Positions 8,247 through 18,207 are shown, numbered from the stretch's first letter. The stretch: DNA of 64,000 bases from an uncultured Lachnospiraceae bacterium (GCA_945949085.1 CAMFDJ010000005.1:1-64000), one strand, 5' to 3'. Notes: generated by a model not told the origin, from the sequence alone. Program-made: numbers and translations.

Positions 8247-8371
8247 ATAAATAAGAGAAGGCAAAACTAAGTTTATGATATAAGAAAGATTATATATGGC
8301 TTAATCCGATAAAAAGATAGAAAGCTGACTCGTTTGTATGTTTGTGGATAGGAATAAAGAAAGGAGCAGTT

Positions 8372-8983
8372 ATGACGGAGAAAGAGAAAATGTTAGCAGG
8401 TCAGATCTATGACCCGAGTGACAAAGAGCTGGCAGACCGAAGGGCATTGGCACACAGACTCAGCAAGTTATACAATGATACTTTTGAAGAGGAAGAGCAA
8501 AAGAGAAAAGAATTGCTCGACAGGCTCATTCCGATGCAGGAGGAAGGCGTCTATATCCAGGGACCACTCCAAGTGGATTATGGGTGCTTCACACATCTTG
8601 GCAGAAATTTTTATGCAAATTTTAATCTGACAATTTTGGATATCTGTCCGGTGGAAATTGGAGATAATGTGTTATTTGGACCGAATGTATCCGTTTTGAC
8701 GCCCATGCATCCGTTATGCCATGAGGAACGAAATATGCGCAAACGTCCAAACGGGGAGGTATATGATTACGAGTATGGAAAACCGGTCACGATTGGCGAC
8801 AATTGTTGGATAGCCGGTAATGTCACAATCTGTGGCGGTGTGACAATCGGTAGCGGCTGTGTGGTCGGAGCGGGAAGTGTTGTTACGAGGGACATTCCAC
8901 CGGGTACTCTGGCAGCCGGAAATCCCTGCAGGGTGATACGCCGGATTACGGAAGAAGATATGATGAACTTTGGAAGAGAATGA
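8372..8983 (+). CDS. Maltose/galactoside O-acetyltransferase-type hexapeptide enzyme
   Basis: 203 residues. ATG 8372 is chosen because AAAGGAG lies 5 bases before it; an upstream in-frame TTG at 8342 has no such site. The N-terminus (MTEKEKMLAGQIYDPSDKEL) matches the Maa/LacA family. A left-handed beta-helix of hexapeptide repeats follows (from about residue 95: ILDICPVEIGDNVLFGPNVS), with the active-site loop LTPMHPL and the closing GSGCVVGAGSVVTRDIPPGT and AGNPCRVIRRI. Members transfer acetyl from acetyl-CoA to sugar hydroxyls. It is 24 bases upstream of the GH3 gene and likely in its operon. Confidence 0.9.
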   Translation: MTEKEKMLAGQIYDPSDKELADRRALAHRLSKLYNDTFEEEEQKRKELLDRLIPMQEEGVYIQGPLQVDYGCFTHLGRNFYANFNLTILDICPVEIGDNVLFGPNVSVLTPMHPLCHEERNMRKRPNGEVYDYEYGKPVTIGDNCWIAGNVTICGGVTIGSGCVVGAGSVVTRDIPPGTLAAGNPCRVIRRITEEDMMNFGRE

Positions 8984-9007
8984 TCAAATAAAAGGAGGTT
9001 ATAAGCT

Positions 9008-11296
9008 ATGAAAATGGAACAAATTAAGGAACTTGTGGGAAAAATGACGCTGGAGGAGAAAGCGGGTCTATGCTCAGGAAGTGATTTCTGGCACACAGAG
9101 GCGGTAGAAAGACTTGGTATTCCAAGTGTTATGGTGTCAGACGGTCCTCACGGACTGCGCAAGCAGGATCAGAACGGAGACCATCTGGGCGTCAACGACA
9201 GTATCAAGGCTGTCTGTTTCCCGACCGGCTGTGGCGCTGCTACATCCTTTAACAGAGAACTGATCGGCAAAATGGGTCAGACGCTCGGCAATGAGTGTCA
9301 GGCAGAGGATGTCAGTGTCATCTTAGGACCGGCAGTCAATATCAAGCGTTCCCCACTCTGCGGACGGAATTTTGAATATTATTCGGAAGATCCGTATCTG
9401 GCAAGCGAGATTGCTACAGCACATATCAATGGCGTGCAGAGTAAACATGTGGGAACCAGCATCAAGCATTTTATGGGCAATAATCAGGAAACAAGGAGAA
9501 TGTCTGTGGATGCGCAGATTGACGAGCGTGCGCTGCATGAAATCTATCTCGGTGCTTTTGAAGGTGCGGTGAGAAATGCAAAGCCATGGACGGTGATGAG
9601 CTCTTATAATAAGGTGAACGGACAGTATGTGGGTGAAAACAAGGAACTGCTCTCAGACATTCTGCGTGACACCTGGGGATTTGACGGCATTGTTGTCAGT
9701 GACTGGGGCGCAGTCAATGACCGCGTGGCAGCACTTGCGGCAGGTATGGATCTGGAAATGCCGGCATCCGGCGGTGTGCGCGATGCACAGATCAAGAGAG
9801 CGGTAGAGACCGGCGTGATTTCTGAGGAGGTGCTTGACGAGGCTTGTGCGCGTATTCTGGATATTGTTTACCGTTACATCGAAAATCGTGATGAGAAGGC
9901 AGTGTTTGATCTTGACGCAGATCATGAGATCGCCAGAGAGATTGCGCATGAATCCATTGTTCTTCTGAAAAATGAAGATGATATCCTGCCGCTTACCAAA
10001 GGAGCGAAAGTCGCATTTATCGGAAAATATGCGCAAAAACCAAGATTCCAGGGAGGCGGAAGCTCTCATATCAATTGTCAGAAAGTAACCTCTGCGCTGG
10101 ATGCCATCGCACAGGCAGGGATTACGAATGTCACATTTGCACAGGGATATGATGATAAGTTTGATGAGATTGATGAGACATTAGAGAAAGAGGCAATTGC
10201 GGCAGCAGTCGCAGCGGATATCGCAGTCGTTTTCGCAGGTCTTCCCGATGCATTTGAGTCAGAAGGCTTTGACAGGGAGCACATGCGTATGCCGGATTGT
10301 CAGAACCATCTGATTGATGAGATAGTAAAGGTGCAGCCCAACACAGTTGTCGTATTGCATAACGGATCCCCCATTGAAATGCCATGGGTCAATGAGGTAA
10401 AGGGTATTGTGGAAGCCTATCTTGGCGGAGAAGCCGTAGGTGGTGCAGTGGTAGATATCCTGTATGGCGATGTAAATCCCAGTGCAAAGCTTGCAGAGTC
10501 TTTCCCTTATCAGCTTGAGGACAACCCATCCTTTTTGAGCGGATTTGGCAGCGGCGATACTGTAAGCTACAGCGAAGGCATTTTTGTCGGATATCGCTAT
10601 TATGATAAGAAGAATATGCCTGTCATGTTCCCGTTTGGATTCGGACTTTCCTATACTACTTTTGATTACAGCAACCTGAAGGTGGATAAGAAAGAACTGA
10701 CAGACAAGGAATGTCTGACAGTCAGCGTAGATGTGACAAACACAGGAAGAGTAGCCGGAAAAGAAGTGGTGGAGCTTTATGTCGCAGACAGGGAGAGTAC
10801 GGTGATCAGACCGATCAAAGAACTCAAAGGCTTTGAAAAGGTTATGCTTCAGCCCGGCGAGACAAAGACTGTGACTTTTACACTGGACAGTCGTGCATTT
10901 GCCTACTACGAGCCGAAAATGAAGGACTGGCATGTGGAATCCGGAGAGTTTGACATTCTGATCGGCAAATCCTCAGAGGATATCGTGCTTTCCGAAACCG
11001 TTGTGGTAAACGGCACAAAGAAGCTGCCTATGTATTATACTGCAAATACCACAATCGGCGATCTGCCACAGACGAGAGAGGTCAAAGAAGCGGTAAAAAC
11101 TGTTCTTGATATATTCAGGCTTGGTGATATCTCTTCCGATGATGAGAATTCGGCTTCTTCCGAAGCAATCACAGAGGAGATGAATGCTGCAATGGAGAAA
11201 TATATGCCACTGCGCGCTGTGATCTCCTTCACGGAAGGGAAAGTGACACCGGATATGGTGGACGAGACTGTCGAGAAATTAAATAAGCTGTCATAA
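9008..11296 (+). CDS. Glycoside hydrolase family 3 beta-glucosidase
   Basis: 762 residues from ATG 9008 behind a strong AAAGGAGG site. No signal peptide is seen, so it should act on sugars brought into the cytoplasm. The GH3 N-terminal barrel includes SDGPHGLRKQ, the substrate-binding SIKHFMGNNQE (K-H pair) and the nucleophile loop GIVVSDWGAV, with Asp232 as predicted nucleophile. The GH3 C-terminal domain (from about residue 310, IVLLKNEDDILPL) follows, then a fibronectin type III-like domain (about 580-650, FPFGFGLSYTTF onwards). About 90 further residues at the C-terminus end TPDMVDETVEKLNKLS. A hairpin terminator follows at 11353. Confidence 0.92.
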   Translation: MKMEQIKELVGKMTLEEKAGLCSGSDFWHTEAVERLGIPSVMVSDGPHGLRKQDQNGDHLGVNDSIKAVCFPTGCGAATSFNRELIGKMGQTLGNECQAEDVSVILGPAVNIKRSPLCGRNFEYYSEDPYLASEIATAHINGVQSKHVGTSIKHFMGNNQETRRMSVDAQIDERALHEIYLGAFEGAVRNAKPWTVMSSYNKVNGQYVGENKELLSDILRDTWGFDGIVVSDWGAVNDRVAALAAGMDLEMPASGGVRDAQIKRAVETGVISEEVLDEACARILDIVYRYIENRDEKAVFDLDADHEIAREIAHESIVLLKNEDDILPLTKGAKVAFIGKYAQKPRFQGGGSSHINCQKVTSALDAIAQAGITNVTFAQGYDDKFDEIDETLEKEAIAAAVAADIAVVFAGLPDAFESEGFDREHMRMPDCQNHLIDEIVKVQPNTVVVLHNGSPIEMPWVNEVKGIVEAYLGGEAVGGAVVDILYGDVNPSAKLAESFPYQLEDNPSFLSGFGSGDTVSYSEGIFVGYRYYDKKNMPVMFPFGFGLSYTTFDYSNLKVDKKELTDKECLTVSVDVTNTGRVAGKEVVELYVADRESTVIRPIKELKGFEKVMLQPGETKTVTFTLDSRAFAYYEPKMKDWHVESGEFDILIGKSSEDIVLSETVVVNGTKKLPMYYTANTTIGDLPQTREVKEAVKTVLDIFRLGDISSDDENSASSEAITEEMNAAMEKYMPLRAVISFTEGKVTPDMVDETVEKLNKLS

Positions 11297-11352
11297 GAGG
11301 TAACATCTTGCAAACAGGATGCATGTGTTGTATGATGATACAAATGCAAAGG

Positions 11353-11388
11353 CGCAGTACTGAAGGAAGGTTTTTGGTACTGCGTTTT
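11353..11388 (+). terminator. Rho-independent terminator after the GH3 gene
   Basis: CGCAGTAC (11353-11360) pairs perfectly with GTACTGCG (11377-11384) and is followed by TTTT. It lies between the glucosidase and the first GGDEF gene, only 25 bases before the latter's start, so that gene must use read-through or a promoter inside this hairpin region. Confidence 0.75.
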
Positions 11389-11412
11389 CCTTGTGGAAAG
11401 GAGAATGGTAAG

Positions 11413-12597
11413 ATGGACCTGGATTTTTATGATCTCTATTATATCCAGACAAATGTCATGTGTATCCTTTTATTGGCTTTTGTGCTGGTAGCTTATGTCA
11501 GAGAAATGCGCGGTGCAGCAGAAGCAGTATATTATAGGGCAGAAATTGTCGGCATCATGATCTACTGCCTGTCAGACATGGCGGCGGCCATTTGCAAGGG
11601 AGAAAACTTTCCGGGAGTCAGACATATTCTTTGGCTGGCTAACACAGTCTATATAGCATTTCCGGCGCTTCTGGTAGTGCTTTGGGGGCACTATATCATT
11701 GCGCATATGAAGAAATATGGATTTTGCAAGAGTTCTTTTGATCGAATATTCAGGGTGCTGGTAATGATTGGTTTTGTAGTAACCATGACGAGTCCTGTGA
11801 CACATTTTGCATTTTATCTGGATGAGAGTAATATGTACCATAGAAATTTTGGTGTATTTCTGGTGCCGGTTCTCAGTTATGTGTATATGATCTATGATAC
11901 GGTCAAGCTGGTTGTGCTCAGTCGAAAAATTGAATCGCTGGAGGGCAGAAGGGAGGCGATAACACTCTCTGTTTTTGTGATCCCCTGTATTCTGTTATCG
12001 CTTCTGCAAATGTTTGTCTACGGATGCACAACCGCACAGGTTGGATTTACACTTGGGTTTATGATCGTTTATCTGGTTGGGCAGCAGAATAAAATCTCCA
12101 AAGATGCACTGACGGGACTGAATAACAGAAGAGAATTTGAACATCAGTTTGATAATATGGTCAAAGGTGCTGAGAAGATTTTGATCTGTATGATTGACGT
12201 TGATTATTTTAAGAGTATCAACGATACGTTCGGTCATGTCGAGGGTGATTCTGCGATAAAGAGCATTGCACTCGTATTGTCCAAAGCCTGTGCAAAGTGT
12301 AAGGGGGAAGGAGACTTTTTTCTATCCCGTTACGGCGGAGATGAATTTGTGATAGTATCGAAAGATTTTAGTGACGGGGCCGATCAAATGCTATCGGATG
12401 CCGTTTTGACTGAACTGAATACATGCAATCTGACAAATGAAAAATCGTATTTGTTGCAGCTTAGTATTGGAACAGCTTATGGGGCGGTAAGTGGCAGGAA
12501 GGATGCAGTTGAGATTATGAAAAAGGCAGATAAAGAGATGTACAGGCAAAAGAAAGCAAAACATTCCAAGCGTGTTTCCGGTGTTCAGATAAGATAA
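11413..12597 (+). CDS. Membrane diguanylate cyclase (GGDEF), copy 1
   Basis: 394 residues. ATG 11413 is chosen because AAGGAG lies 10 bases upstream and because the N-terminus then matches its neighbour (MDLDFYDLYYIQTNVMCILL against [20 protein letters not shown]). Residues 1-235 contain about seven hydrophobic segments forming a membrane sensor. The GGDEF domain begins at [20 protein letters not shown], and its active site RYGGDEF is intact, so synthesis of c-di-GMP is expected. The usual RxxD inhibitory site five residues before the motif is replaced by GEGD, so feedback inhibition by product is probably lost. It is paralogous to the gene at 12798. Confidence 0.88.
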   Translation: MDLDFYDLYYIQTNVMCILLLAFVLVAYVREMRGAAEAVYYRAEIVGIMIYCLSDMAAAICKGENFPGVRHILWLANTVYIAFPALLVVLWGHYIIAHMKKYGFCKSSFDRIFRVLVMIGFVVTMTSPVTHFAFYLDESNMYHRNFGVFLVPVLSYVYMIYDTVKLVVLSRKIESLEGRREAITLSVFVIPCILLSLLQMFVYGCTTAQVGFTLGFMIVYLVGQQNKISKDALTGLNNRREFEHQFDNMVKGAEKILICMIDVDYFKSINDTFGHVEGDSAIKSIALVLSKACAKCKGEGDFFLSRYGGDEFVIVSKDFSDGADQMLSDAVLTELNTCNLTNEKSYLLQLSIGTAYGAVSGRKDAVEIMKKADKEMYRQKKAKHSKRVSGVQIR

Positions 12598-12797
12598 AAA
12601 CTGCTTTTCAGGGAACTTCCCGCTTGGATGAAAGTGTTTTTGTCGAAGCCTGTTATATCTTGCAACATGATAGCCGATATAATAATATAAGGGTAATTGG
12701 CAGAGAACACAGGGAAAGTCTGTGGCAAAATTGTGAGAACTAAGATAAACTAAGGTGAGTGTAGCATAAGGAATCAGACGGGAGATGAGGGCGAAAA

Positions 12798-13964
12798 ATG
12801 AGTCTTGATATTTATGATACCTATTATATCTATTATATTGAAACAAATTTCATTTGTATTCTGTTACTGTCGTTTATTCTGGTGGCATATATCAAAGAGA
12901 TGCGCGCAGCAGCAGAAACCATTTACTATAATGCTGTAATCATGGAAACCATTCTGTATTGTCTGGCGGATATGCTGACGGCTATTTTCAGCGGACAGAA
13001 TCTGCCCGGAGCCAGATTGATCTTATGGTTGTCAAACGCAATCTACATTGCATTTCCGGCACTTTTGGTAGTGACATGGGGACAATACATTGTCATACAT
13101 ATGAAAAGATACGGATTTCAGAAGAGTGTCTTTGAGCGGATTTTCAGAATTTTAGTAATGGCAGGTTTCGTGATCACGCTGTCCAGTCCGGTCACGCACT
13201 TTGCATTTTATCTGGATGCAGGCAATTTTTACCACAGAAATCCGGGCGCTTATGTGGTGCCGATCCTCAGTTATGTATATATGATTTATGATACGGGCAG
13301 ACTTCTGTTGCTCGGTCGGAAGATAGATTCTCTGGAAGGCAGAAGAGAGGCAAAGACATTTTCCATCTTTATTGTGCCGTGTCTTCTTTTCTCGCTGGTG
13401 CAGATGTTTGTTTATGGTTGTACAACGGCTCAGGTGGGCTTTACAATAGGATTTATCATTGTATACATTATCGGGCAGCAAAATAAGATCTCAAAGGATG
13501 CGCTGACGGGACTGAACAACAGAAGAGAATTTGAAAATCAGTTTGACAACATGGCAAAAAATGCAGAGAAGCTTTTGGTGGGTATGATTGATATCGATTT
13601 TTTCAAGAGCATCAATGATACCTACGGTCATGTGGAGGGAGATCAGGCAATCAAAAAAATTTCGCTGGTTCTGGCCAGATCCTGTGCAGCCTGCAAAAAC
13701 GAAGGTGGTTTTTTCCTTTCCCGATACGGTGGCGATGAATTTGTGATTCTGTCAAAGGAATTTAATGAGGGGGCGGATCAGGCACTGATGGATGCGATCA
13801 ATGCCGAGCTTGCTATGGTCAATGAGACAAAGGATACGCCGTATGCGCTATGCGTCAGTATCGGGACTGCGTGTGGACCGGTCACATGCAGGGAGGATGC
13901 GATTGCGATCATGGATAAGGCTGACAGCGAGATGTACAGGGAGAAAAAAGCAAAACATCTGTAA
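12798..13964 (+). CDS. Membrane diguanylate cyclase (GGDEF), copy 2
   Basis: 388 residues from ATG 12798. It is collinear with copy 1 across the whole length, including the membrane part ([20 protein letters not shown]) and the linker [20 protein letters not shown]. The active site RYGGDEF is kept, and the RxxD position reads NEGG. The two genes are a clear tandem duplication separated by 200 bases with a TATAAT at 12678-12683, so each could have its own promoter. The ligand of the membrane part is unknown. Divergence is greatest in the first 60 and last 70 residues. Confidence 0.88.
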   Translation: MSLDIYDTYYIYYIETNFICILLLSFILVAYIKEMRAAAETIYYNAVIMETILYCLADMLTAIFSGQNLPGARLILWLSNAIYIAFPALLVVTWGQYIVIHMKRYGFQKSVFERIFRILVMAGFVITLSSPVTHFAFYLDAGNFYHRNPGAYVVPILSYVYMIYDTGRLLLLGRKIDSLEGRREAKTFSIFIVPCLLFSLVQMFVYGCTTAQVGFTIGFIIVYIIGQQNKISKDALTGLNNRREFENQFDNMAKNAEKLLVGMIDIDFFKSINDTYGHVEGDQAIKKISLVLARSCAACKNEGGFFLSRYGGDEFVILSKEFNEGADQALMDAINAELAMVNETKDTPYALCVSIGTACGPVTCREDAIAIMDKADSEMYREKKAKHL

Positions 13965-14050
13965 ATCCCTTAAATCATCTGATACACTTTATCGGAATTT
14001 GTGCTATAATATATCCGAAAAACGTGCACAGGATAAAGGGAGGTATTGCG

Positions 14051-16165
14051 ATGGATCATTTACCGCTTACAGTCAGAGTTCCGATAGAAGAGGACAATCC
14101 CAGCATATGCAGGGATGAAGCAAAATGTATCAAATGTGGCATGTGTAAGGAGGTCTGTACCACACAGATCGGCGTGCATGGGACATACACGCTGGAAGAG
14201 ACGGATGGCAAAGCAGTGTGTATCAACTGTGGGCAGTGTGCAAATGTATGTCCGGTGGGCAGCATAACCGAAAAATACGAATATCAGAATGTGAGAGAGG
14301 CAGTGCAAAATCCGGATCAGATTGTTATTGTCAGCACATCGCCGTCTGTCAGAGCGGCGCTTGGTGAGGAGTTCGGCATGTCGGACGGAGGATTTGTGCA
14401 GGGAAAGATGGTCGCACTTTTGAGAGCGTTGGGGGTCGATTATGTACTTGATACAAATTTTGCTGCCGATCTTACCATTGTGGAGGAGGCGAGTGAGCTC
14501 ATTGAGCGCATCACAAAGCAGACCGCACCGCTTCCACAGTTTACCAGCTGCTGTCCGGCATGGATCAGATATGCGGAGACCTACCACCCGGAGATACTGC
14601 CGCATATTTCTTCTGCAAAGAGCCCGATCGGGATGCAGGGACCGACGATCAAGACTTATTTTGCAAAGAAAGCGGGGATTGACCCCAAAAAGATCGTAAA
14701 TGTGGCGCTGACACCCTGTACGGCCAAGAAATTTGAGATCCGCAGGGATGAGATGTGCGATGCCGGTAAGTATTATGGTGATGATACTATGCGGGATATG
14801 GATATGGTCATCACGACAAGAGAGCTTGCAATGTGGGCAAGGGAAGAAGGCATTGACTTTGCATCTCTTGCAGACAGCGATTATGATAATCTGATGGGAG
14901 AGGCATCGGGAGCTGCCGTAATCTTCGGCAACACAGGTGGTGTCATGGAGGCTGCCCTCAGAACAGCGTATGAATATATCACCGGAGAGAGTGCGCCGGA
15001 TGTGCTTTTCAATCTCACACCGGTCAGAGGCTATGACGGCATCAAGGAGGCAACTGTCAAGGTCGGAGATCTGGATGTCAGTGTTGCAGTGGTATACGGC
15101 ACTGCCAATGCCGAGAGAGTCATCCGGCAGATTCAAAGCGGAGAGAAGCAGTATCATTTTGTGGAAGTCATGACGTGTCCGGGCGGATGTATCGGCGGCG
15201 GTGGTCAGCCAAAGGATATCATGAAGGATAAGGATGCGGTCAGAAAGGCGAGAATCGCAAGCCTGTATACAAAGGATGAGGCAATGACACTCAGGAAGAG
15301 CCATGAAAATCCTGATGTGAAGAGGGTATATGAAGAGTTTTACGGTAAGCCACTGAGTGAGATGGCAGAAAAGATGTTGCATACAGCCTATGAAGATAAA
15401 AGCGGCATTTTCCGAAAAGGCGATCCGGATAAAGCTGTAGAGCAGGAAGGCAAAGAAGAAAGTAAAGAAATTAATAAAGAAGAAAGAACAGGAGACAAAA
15501 AAATGAAGACATGGAAATGTAAGATTTGTGGCTATATTTATGAAGGAGACACCTTACCGGCTGATTTTACCTGTCCGATTTGCAAGCAACCGGCATCTGC
15601 ATTTGAGCCGGTAGGAGGAGCAGAGCCTGCCAACAAATATGCCGGGACACAGACAGAGAAAAATCTGGAGGCAGCCTTTTCCGGAGAGTCAGAGGCCAGA
15701 AATAAATATACCTATTTTGCGTCAGTTGCCAAGAAAGAAGGGTATGAACAGATTGCGGCTCTTTTCTTAAAGACGGCTGAAAATGAGAGAGAACATGCAA
15801 AGATGTGGTTTAAGGAGTTAAACGGAATCGGTGATACGCCTGCAAATCTTGCGGCAGCAGCCGACGGAGAAAATTATGAGTGGACAGATATGTATGAAGG
15901 CTTTGCAAAGACTGCGGAGGCAGAGGGCTTCACAGAACTTGCAGCAAAATTCAGGGCAGTTGGGGAAATTGAGAAACATCATGAGGAGAGATACCGTGCA
16001 CTTTTGAAGAATATTGAGACGTCTCAGGTTTTCAAGAAGAGTGAGGTCAAGGTGTGGGAGTGCCGCAATTGTGGTCATATCGTAGTCGGAACAAAGGCGC
16101 CGGAGGTTTGTCCGGTATGTAATCATCCGCAGAGCTATTTTGAAGTACATGAGGAGAACTATTAA
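14051..16165 (+). CDS. [FeFe]-hydrogenase fused to rubredoxin-rubrerythrin
   Basis: One 704-residue frame joins two enzymes. ATG 14051 follows GGGAGG; GTG 14024 lacks a site. Residues 20-70 carry two 4Fe-4S sites ([23 protein letters not shown]). The H-cluster motifs are L1 TSCCPAW (165-171), L2 TPCTAKKFE (from 221; Thr instead of the usual Met) and L3 [13 protein letters not shown] (Cys376 and Cys380). The hydrogenase ends near residue 460. A Glu/Lys linker leads to a rubredoxin (from 485, [16 protein letters not shown]), a rubrerythrin four-helix diiron domain ([33 protein letters not shown]) and a C-terminal rubredoxin-like knot (CRNCG, CPVC). The likely role is hydrogen metabolism coupled to peroxide reduction. 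An internal ribosome site may also give rubrerythrin alone. Confidence 0.9.
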   Translation: MDHLPLTVRVPIEEDNPSICRDEAKCIKCGMCKEVCTTQIGVHGTYTLEETDGKAVCINCGQCANVCPVGSITEKYEYQNVREAVQNPDQIVIVSTSPSVRAALGEEFGMSDGGFVQGKMVALLRALGVDYVLDTNFAADLTIVEEASELIERITKQTAPLPQFTSCCPAWIRYAETYHPEILPHISSAKSPIGMQGPTIKTYFAKKAGIDPKKIVNVALTPCTAKKFEIRRDEMCDAGKYYGDDTMRDMDMVITTRELAMWAREEGIDFASLADSDYDNLMGEASGAAVIFGNTGGVMEAALRTAYEYITGESAPDVLFNLTPVRGYDGIKEATVKVGDLDVSVAVVYGTANAERVIRQIQSGEKQYHFVEVMTCPGGCIGGGGQPKDIMKDKDAVRKARIASLYTKDEAMTLRKSHENPDVKRVYEEFYGKPLSEMAEKMLHTAYEDKSGIFRKGDPDKAVEQEGKEESKEINKEERTGDKKMKTWKCKICGYIYEGDTLPADFTCPICKQPASAFEPVGGAEPANKYAGTQTEKNLEAAFSGESEARNKYTYFASVAKKEGYEQIAALFLKTAENEREHAKMWFKELNGIGDTPANLAAAADGENYEWTDMYEGFAKTAEAEGFTELAAKFRAVGEIEKHHEERYRALLKNIETSQVFKKSEVKVWECRNCGHIVVGTKAPEVCPVCNHPQSYFEVHEENY
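15490..15505 (+). promoter_or_regulatory. Internal ribosome binding site and ATG inside the fusion gene
   Basis: AGGAG (15490-15494), eight bases and ATG (15503-15505) form an ideal start inside the long frame, exactly where the rubredoxin domain begins ([13 protein letters not shown]). A free rubrerythrin of about 220 residues could be made from it. The preceding linker reads like a former intergenic spacer, with TAATAA in another frame. Confidence 0.6.
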
Positions 16166-16181
16166 TTTAGTAGAGCAAGGG

Positions 16182-16208
16182 AAAGGGATGCGATTTTGCA
16201 TCCCTTTT
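16182..16208 (+). terminator. Rho-independent terminator after the hydrogenase fusion
   Basis: AAAGGGATGC (16182-16191) pairs with GCATCCCTTT (16198-16207), with a six-base loop and a short T run. It lies 17 bases after the stop. Confidence 0.85.
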
Positions 16209-16327
16209 CGATATTTGTGCACACCAGTGCAAAAAGAAAAATGAATCTGTGCGAAAAGAAAAAATGCATCTTGAAATCACATAGAAAATATGCTACACTA
16301 AATTTCGGCTGTAAAAGTCATACATAT

Positions 16328-16410
16328 GCCGGTGTGTCGGAATGGCAGACGATGCAGACTCAAAATCTGTTGGGCGTACGCCCGTGTGGGTTCAAGTCCC
16401 ACCACCGGCA
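16328..16410 (+). tRNA. tRNA-Leu (anticodon CAA)
   Basis: An 83-base cloverleaf. The acceptor stem GCCGGTG pairs with CACCGGC, with discriminator A at 16410. The D stem is GTC/GAC. The anticodon arm GCAGA-CTCAAAA-TCTGT gives anticodon CAA, reading UUG. There is a long class II variable arm (GGGCGTACGCCC) and a T arm GTGGG-TTCAAGT-CCCAC. The 3' CCA is not encoded. A terminator hairpin follows. Confidence 0.95.
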
Positions 16411-16420
16411 GTTCTTCATG

Positions 16421-16454
16421 AAGTCCTGGAACGTAATGTTTCAGGACTTTTTTG
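16421..16454 (+). terminator. Terminator after tRNA-Leu
   Basis: AAGTCCTGGAAC (16421-16432) pairs with GTTTCAGGACTT (16438-16449), one G-T pair in a 12-bp stem, followed by TTTTTT. Confidence 0.88.
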
Positions 16455-16589
16455 TTGTGCGTTTTGCGGCTGGGTATTCTGAATAGCTGCAAGAAACTGA
16501 CCATAAAAAAATATATCAAATTGAATATACACATAATACCAGATGCGGATTATGCTACCAATGAAATATAAATGAGAAAGGATGAAGGA

Positions 16590-17117
16590 ATGATGGAAAA
16601 GACAAAAAAAGCAGGGATAGCGACAACAGATGTAAAGAAACTGACAATAGGAGCGGTAAGTATAGCGCTCACCTATATCGCAACCGCATTTATCAATGTG
16701 CGTCTGCCAATACAGGCAAATGGCGGTCTGATTCACTTGGGAAACACCGTTTTGTTTATTGTGGCAGTGTTATATGGAAAGAAAATCGGAGCACTTGCCG
16801 GCGGAGTGGGAATGGCACTCTTTGATCTGACAAGCGGCTGGACAATGTGGGCACCGTTCACACTTGTTATCGTGGCATTTATGGGTTATGTAGTCGGTCT
16901 GGTCACACAGAAGAGTAAAAAAGTAGGATGGATTCTGCTTGGTATTGCGTTGGCACTTGTCATCAAGGTGGTCGGATATTATATTGCAGAAGTTATTTTG
17001 TATGGGAACTGGGTCGCTCCTGTGACATCTATTCCGGGAAATATCGTGCAGGTTGTCGTTGGCGGTGCGATTGCGCTTCCTGTAATCGGCGCTTTGAAGC
17101 ATGTGGTCAGAGAATAG
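16590..17117 (+). CDS. ECF transporter S component, possibly for vitamin B6
   Basis: A substrate-binding membrane subunit of an energy-coupling factor importer, 175 residues with about six hydrophobic segments. ATG 16590 has AAAGGA 7 bases before it; the earlier ATG 16572 has a poorer site. Family features include LTIGAVSIALTYIATAFINV at the N-terminus (helix 1, AxxxA-type contact region), the loop QANGGLIHLGNTVLFIVAVL and GALAGGVGMALFDL. The shared EcfA/EcfT energy module is not in this window. The substrate is not readable from sequence. The next genes encode two PLP-type proteins, one a MocR regulator, which favours a pyridoxine-like vitamin (inference). Confidence 0.8.
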   Translation: MMEKTKKAGIATTDVKKLTIGAVSIALTYIATAFINVRLPIQANGGLIHLGNTVLFIVAVLYGKKIGALAGGVGMALFDLTSGWTMWAPFTLVIVAFMGYVVGLVTQKSKKVGWILLGIALALVIKVVGYYIAEVILYGNWVAPVTSIPGNIVQVVVGGAIALPVIGALKHVVRE

Positions 17118-17127
17118 GAGAAAAGAA

Positions 17128-18207
17128 ATGAATTATAAACTCATGACACCGGGACCGACGCAGGTGAGAGAAAACGTCAGACTGGCAAGAAGTCTGGAAT
17201 GTACGAATCCGGATCTGGACCCTGGATTTGTGGAATTTTATCATGAGACATGTCAGCTCATCAGCAGACTGTTACATACAAAGAATGAGGCATTTATCCT
17301 GGATGGGGAAGGAATACTGGGATTGGAGGCTGCCTGTGCCTCCCTGACAGAGCCGGGCGATCAGGTGCTCGTACTTGACAACGGAATCTATGGAAAAGGT
17401 TTTGCCGATTTTGTAACTATGTATGGCGGAGAGGTGACTTATTTTTCGACGCCTTATGATGAAGCCTTGTCAGTGGATAAACTGGAGGCATTTTTGAAAG
17501 AACATCATGACTTTAAGTACGCGACGATGGTGCACTGTGATACACCGAGCGGCATGTTGAATCCGGTTGAGCAGCTGAGCAGGCTCTTGCATGACTATGG
17601 TATTTTGACGGTGGTGGATTCGGTATCTGCCATGTTTGGAGAACCTTTGGATGTTGATAACGGAATGATCGATATTGTATGCGGTGGGTCTCAAAAGGCA
17701 CTTTCGGCACCCCCGGGACTTACCTTTGTGACGGTAAGTGACAAGGCAAAGGAATGTATGCACAGTAGAAAAACAAAGATTGCATCCTTTTATGCGAATA
17801 TCATGGTATTTGAAGAATATTACGAACAAAAGTGGTTTCCGTATACCATGCCGATCAGTGATATCTACGGACTGCGTCAGGCACTCGACAATATTGCAGC
17901 CGATCCGCAGATTTATGACAGGCATGCAAAGCTTGCAAAGCTGACAAGAGACACGCTTACGGAAATGGGGCTGCAGCTTTACGGAAAGAACGGATATGCT
18001 AATACGGTGACAGCATTTTGTGTGCCGGAAGGCTTTGCTGCGCAGGATATTCTTGGAAGAATGCTTGATAAATACGGTATTATGCTCGCCGGGAGTTTTG
18101 ATGTGTTTGCCGGAAAGCTGATTCGCATCGGTCATATGGGAGAAAACGCAAATGAGGCGGATGTGATGGAGACATTACAGGCGCTTAGGCAGATCTTGCA
18201 GGCGTAG
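17128..18207 (+). CDS. Class V aminotransferase, alanine-glyoxylate type
   Basis: 359 residues. ATG 17128 follows AGGAGAAAAGAA, ten bases after the stop of the ECF gene. The first 27 codons of the longer open frame belong to the upstream gene's region. The N-terminus NYKLMTPGPTQVRENV is the hallmark of the SerC/AGT family. The PLP-aspartate region is VVDSVSAMFGEP, and the Schiff-base lysine lies in CGGSQKALSAPPGL. Substrates of the family include serine, alanine, glyoxylate and 2-aminoethylphosphonate; the choice here is open. A strong hairpin follows the gene. Confidence 0.88.
   Translation: MNYKLMTPGPTQVRENVRLARSLECTNPDLDPGFVEFYHETCQLISRLLHTKNEAFILDGEGILGLEAACASLTEPGDQVLVLDNGIYGKGFADFVTMYGGEVTYFSTPYDEALSVDKLEAFLKEHHDFKYATMVHCDTPSGMLNPVEQLSRLLHDYGILTVVDSVSAMFGEPLDVDNGMIDIVCGGSQKALSAPPGLTFVTVSDKAKECMHSRKTKIASFYANIMVFEEYYEQKWFPYTMPISDIYGLRQALDNIAADPQIYDRHAKLAKLTRDTLTEMGLQLYGKNGYANTVTAFCVPEGFAAQDILGRMLDKYGIMLAGSFDVFAGKLIRIGHMGENANEADVMETLQALRQILQA

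Noticed and set aside
12598..12797. c-di-GMP riboswitch between the GGDEF genes
   Set aside because: The GEMM core pattern was not found; only ordinary promoter-like AT stretches are seen.
14060..15382. 440-codon open frame on the minus strand
   Set aside because: It lies wholly opposite the hydrogenase motifs and its translation is Cys/His/Ile-rich without domains, a codon-bias shadow.
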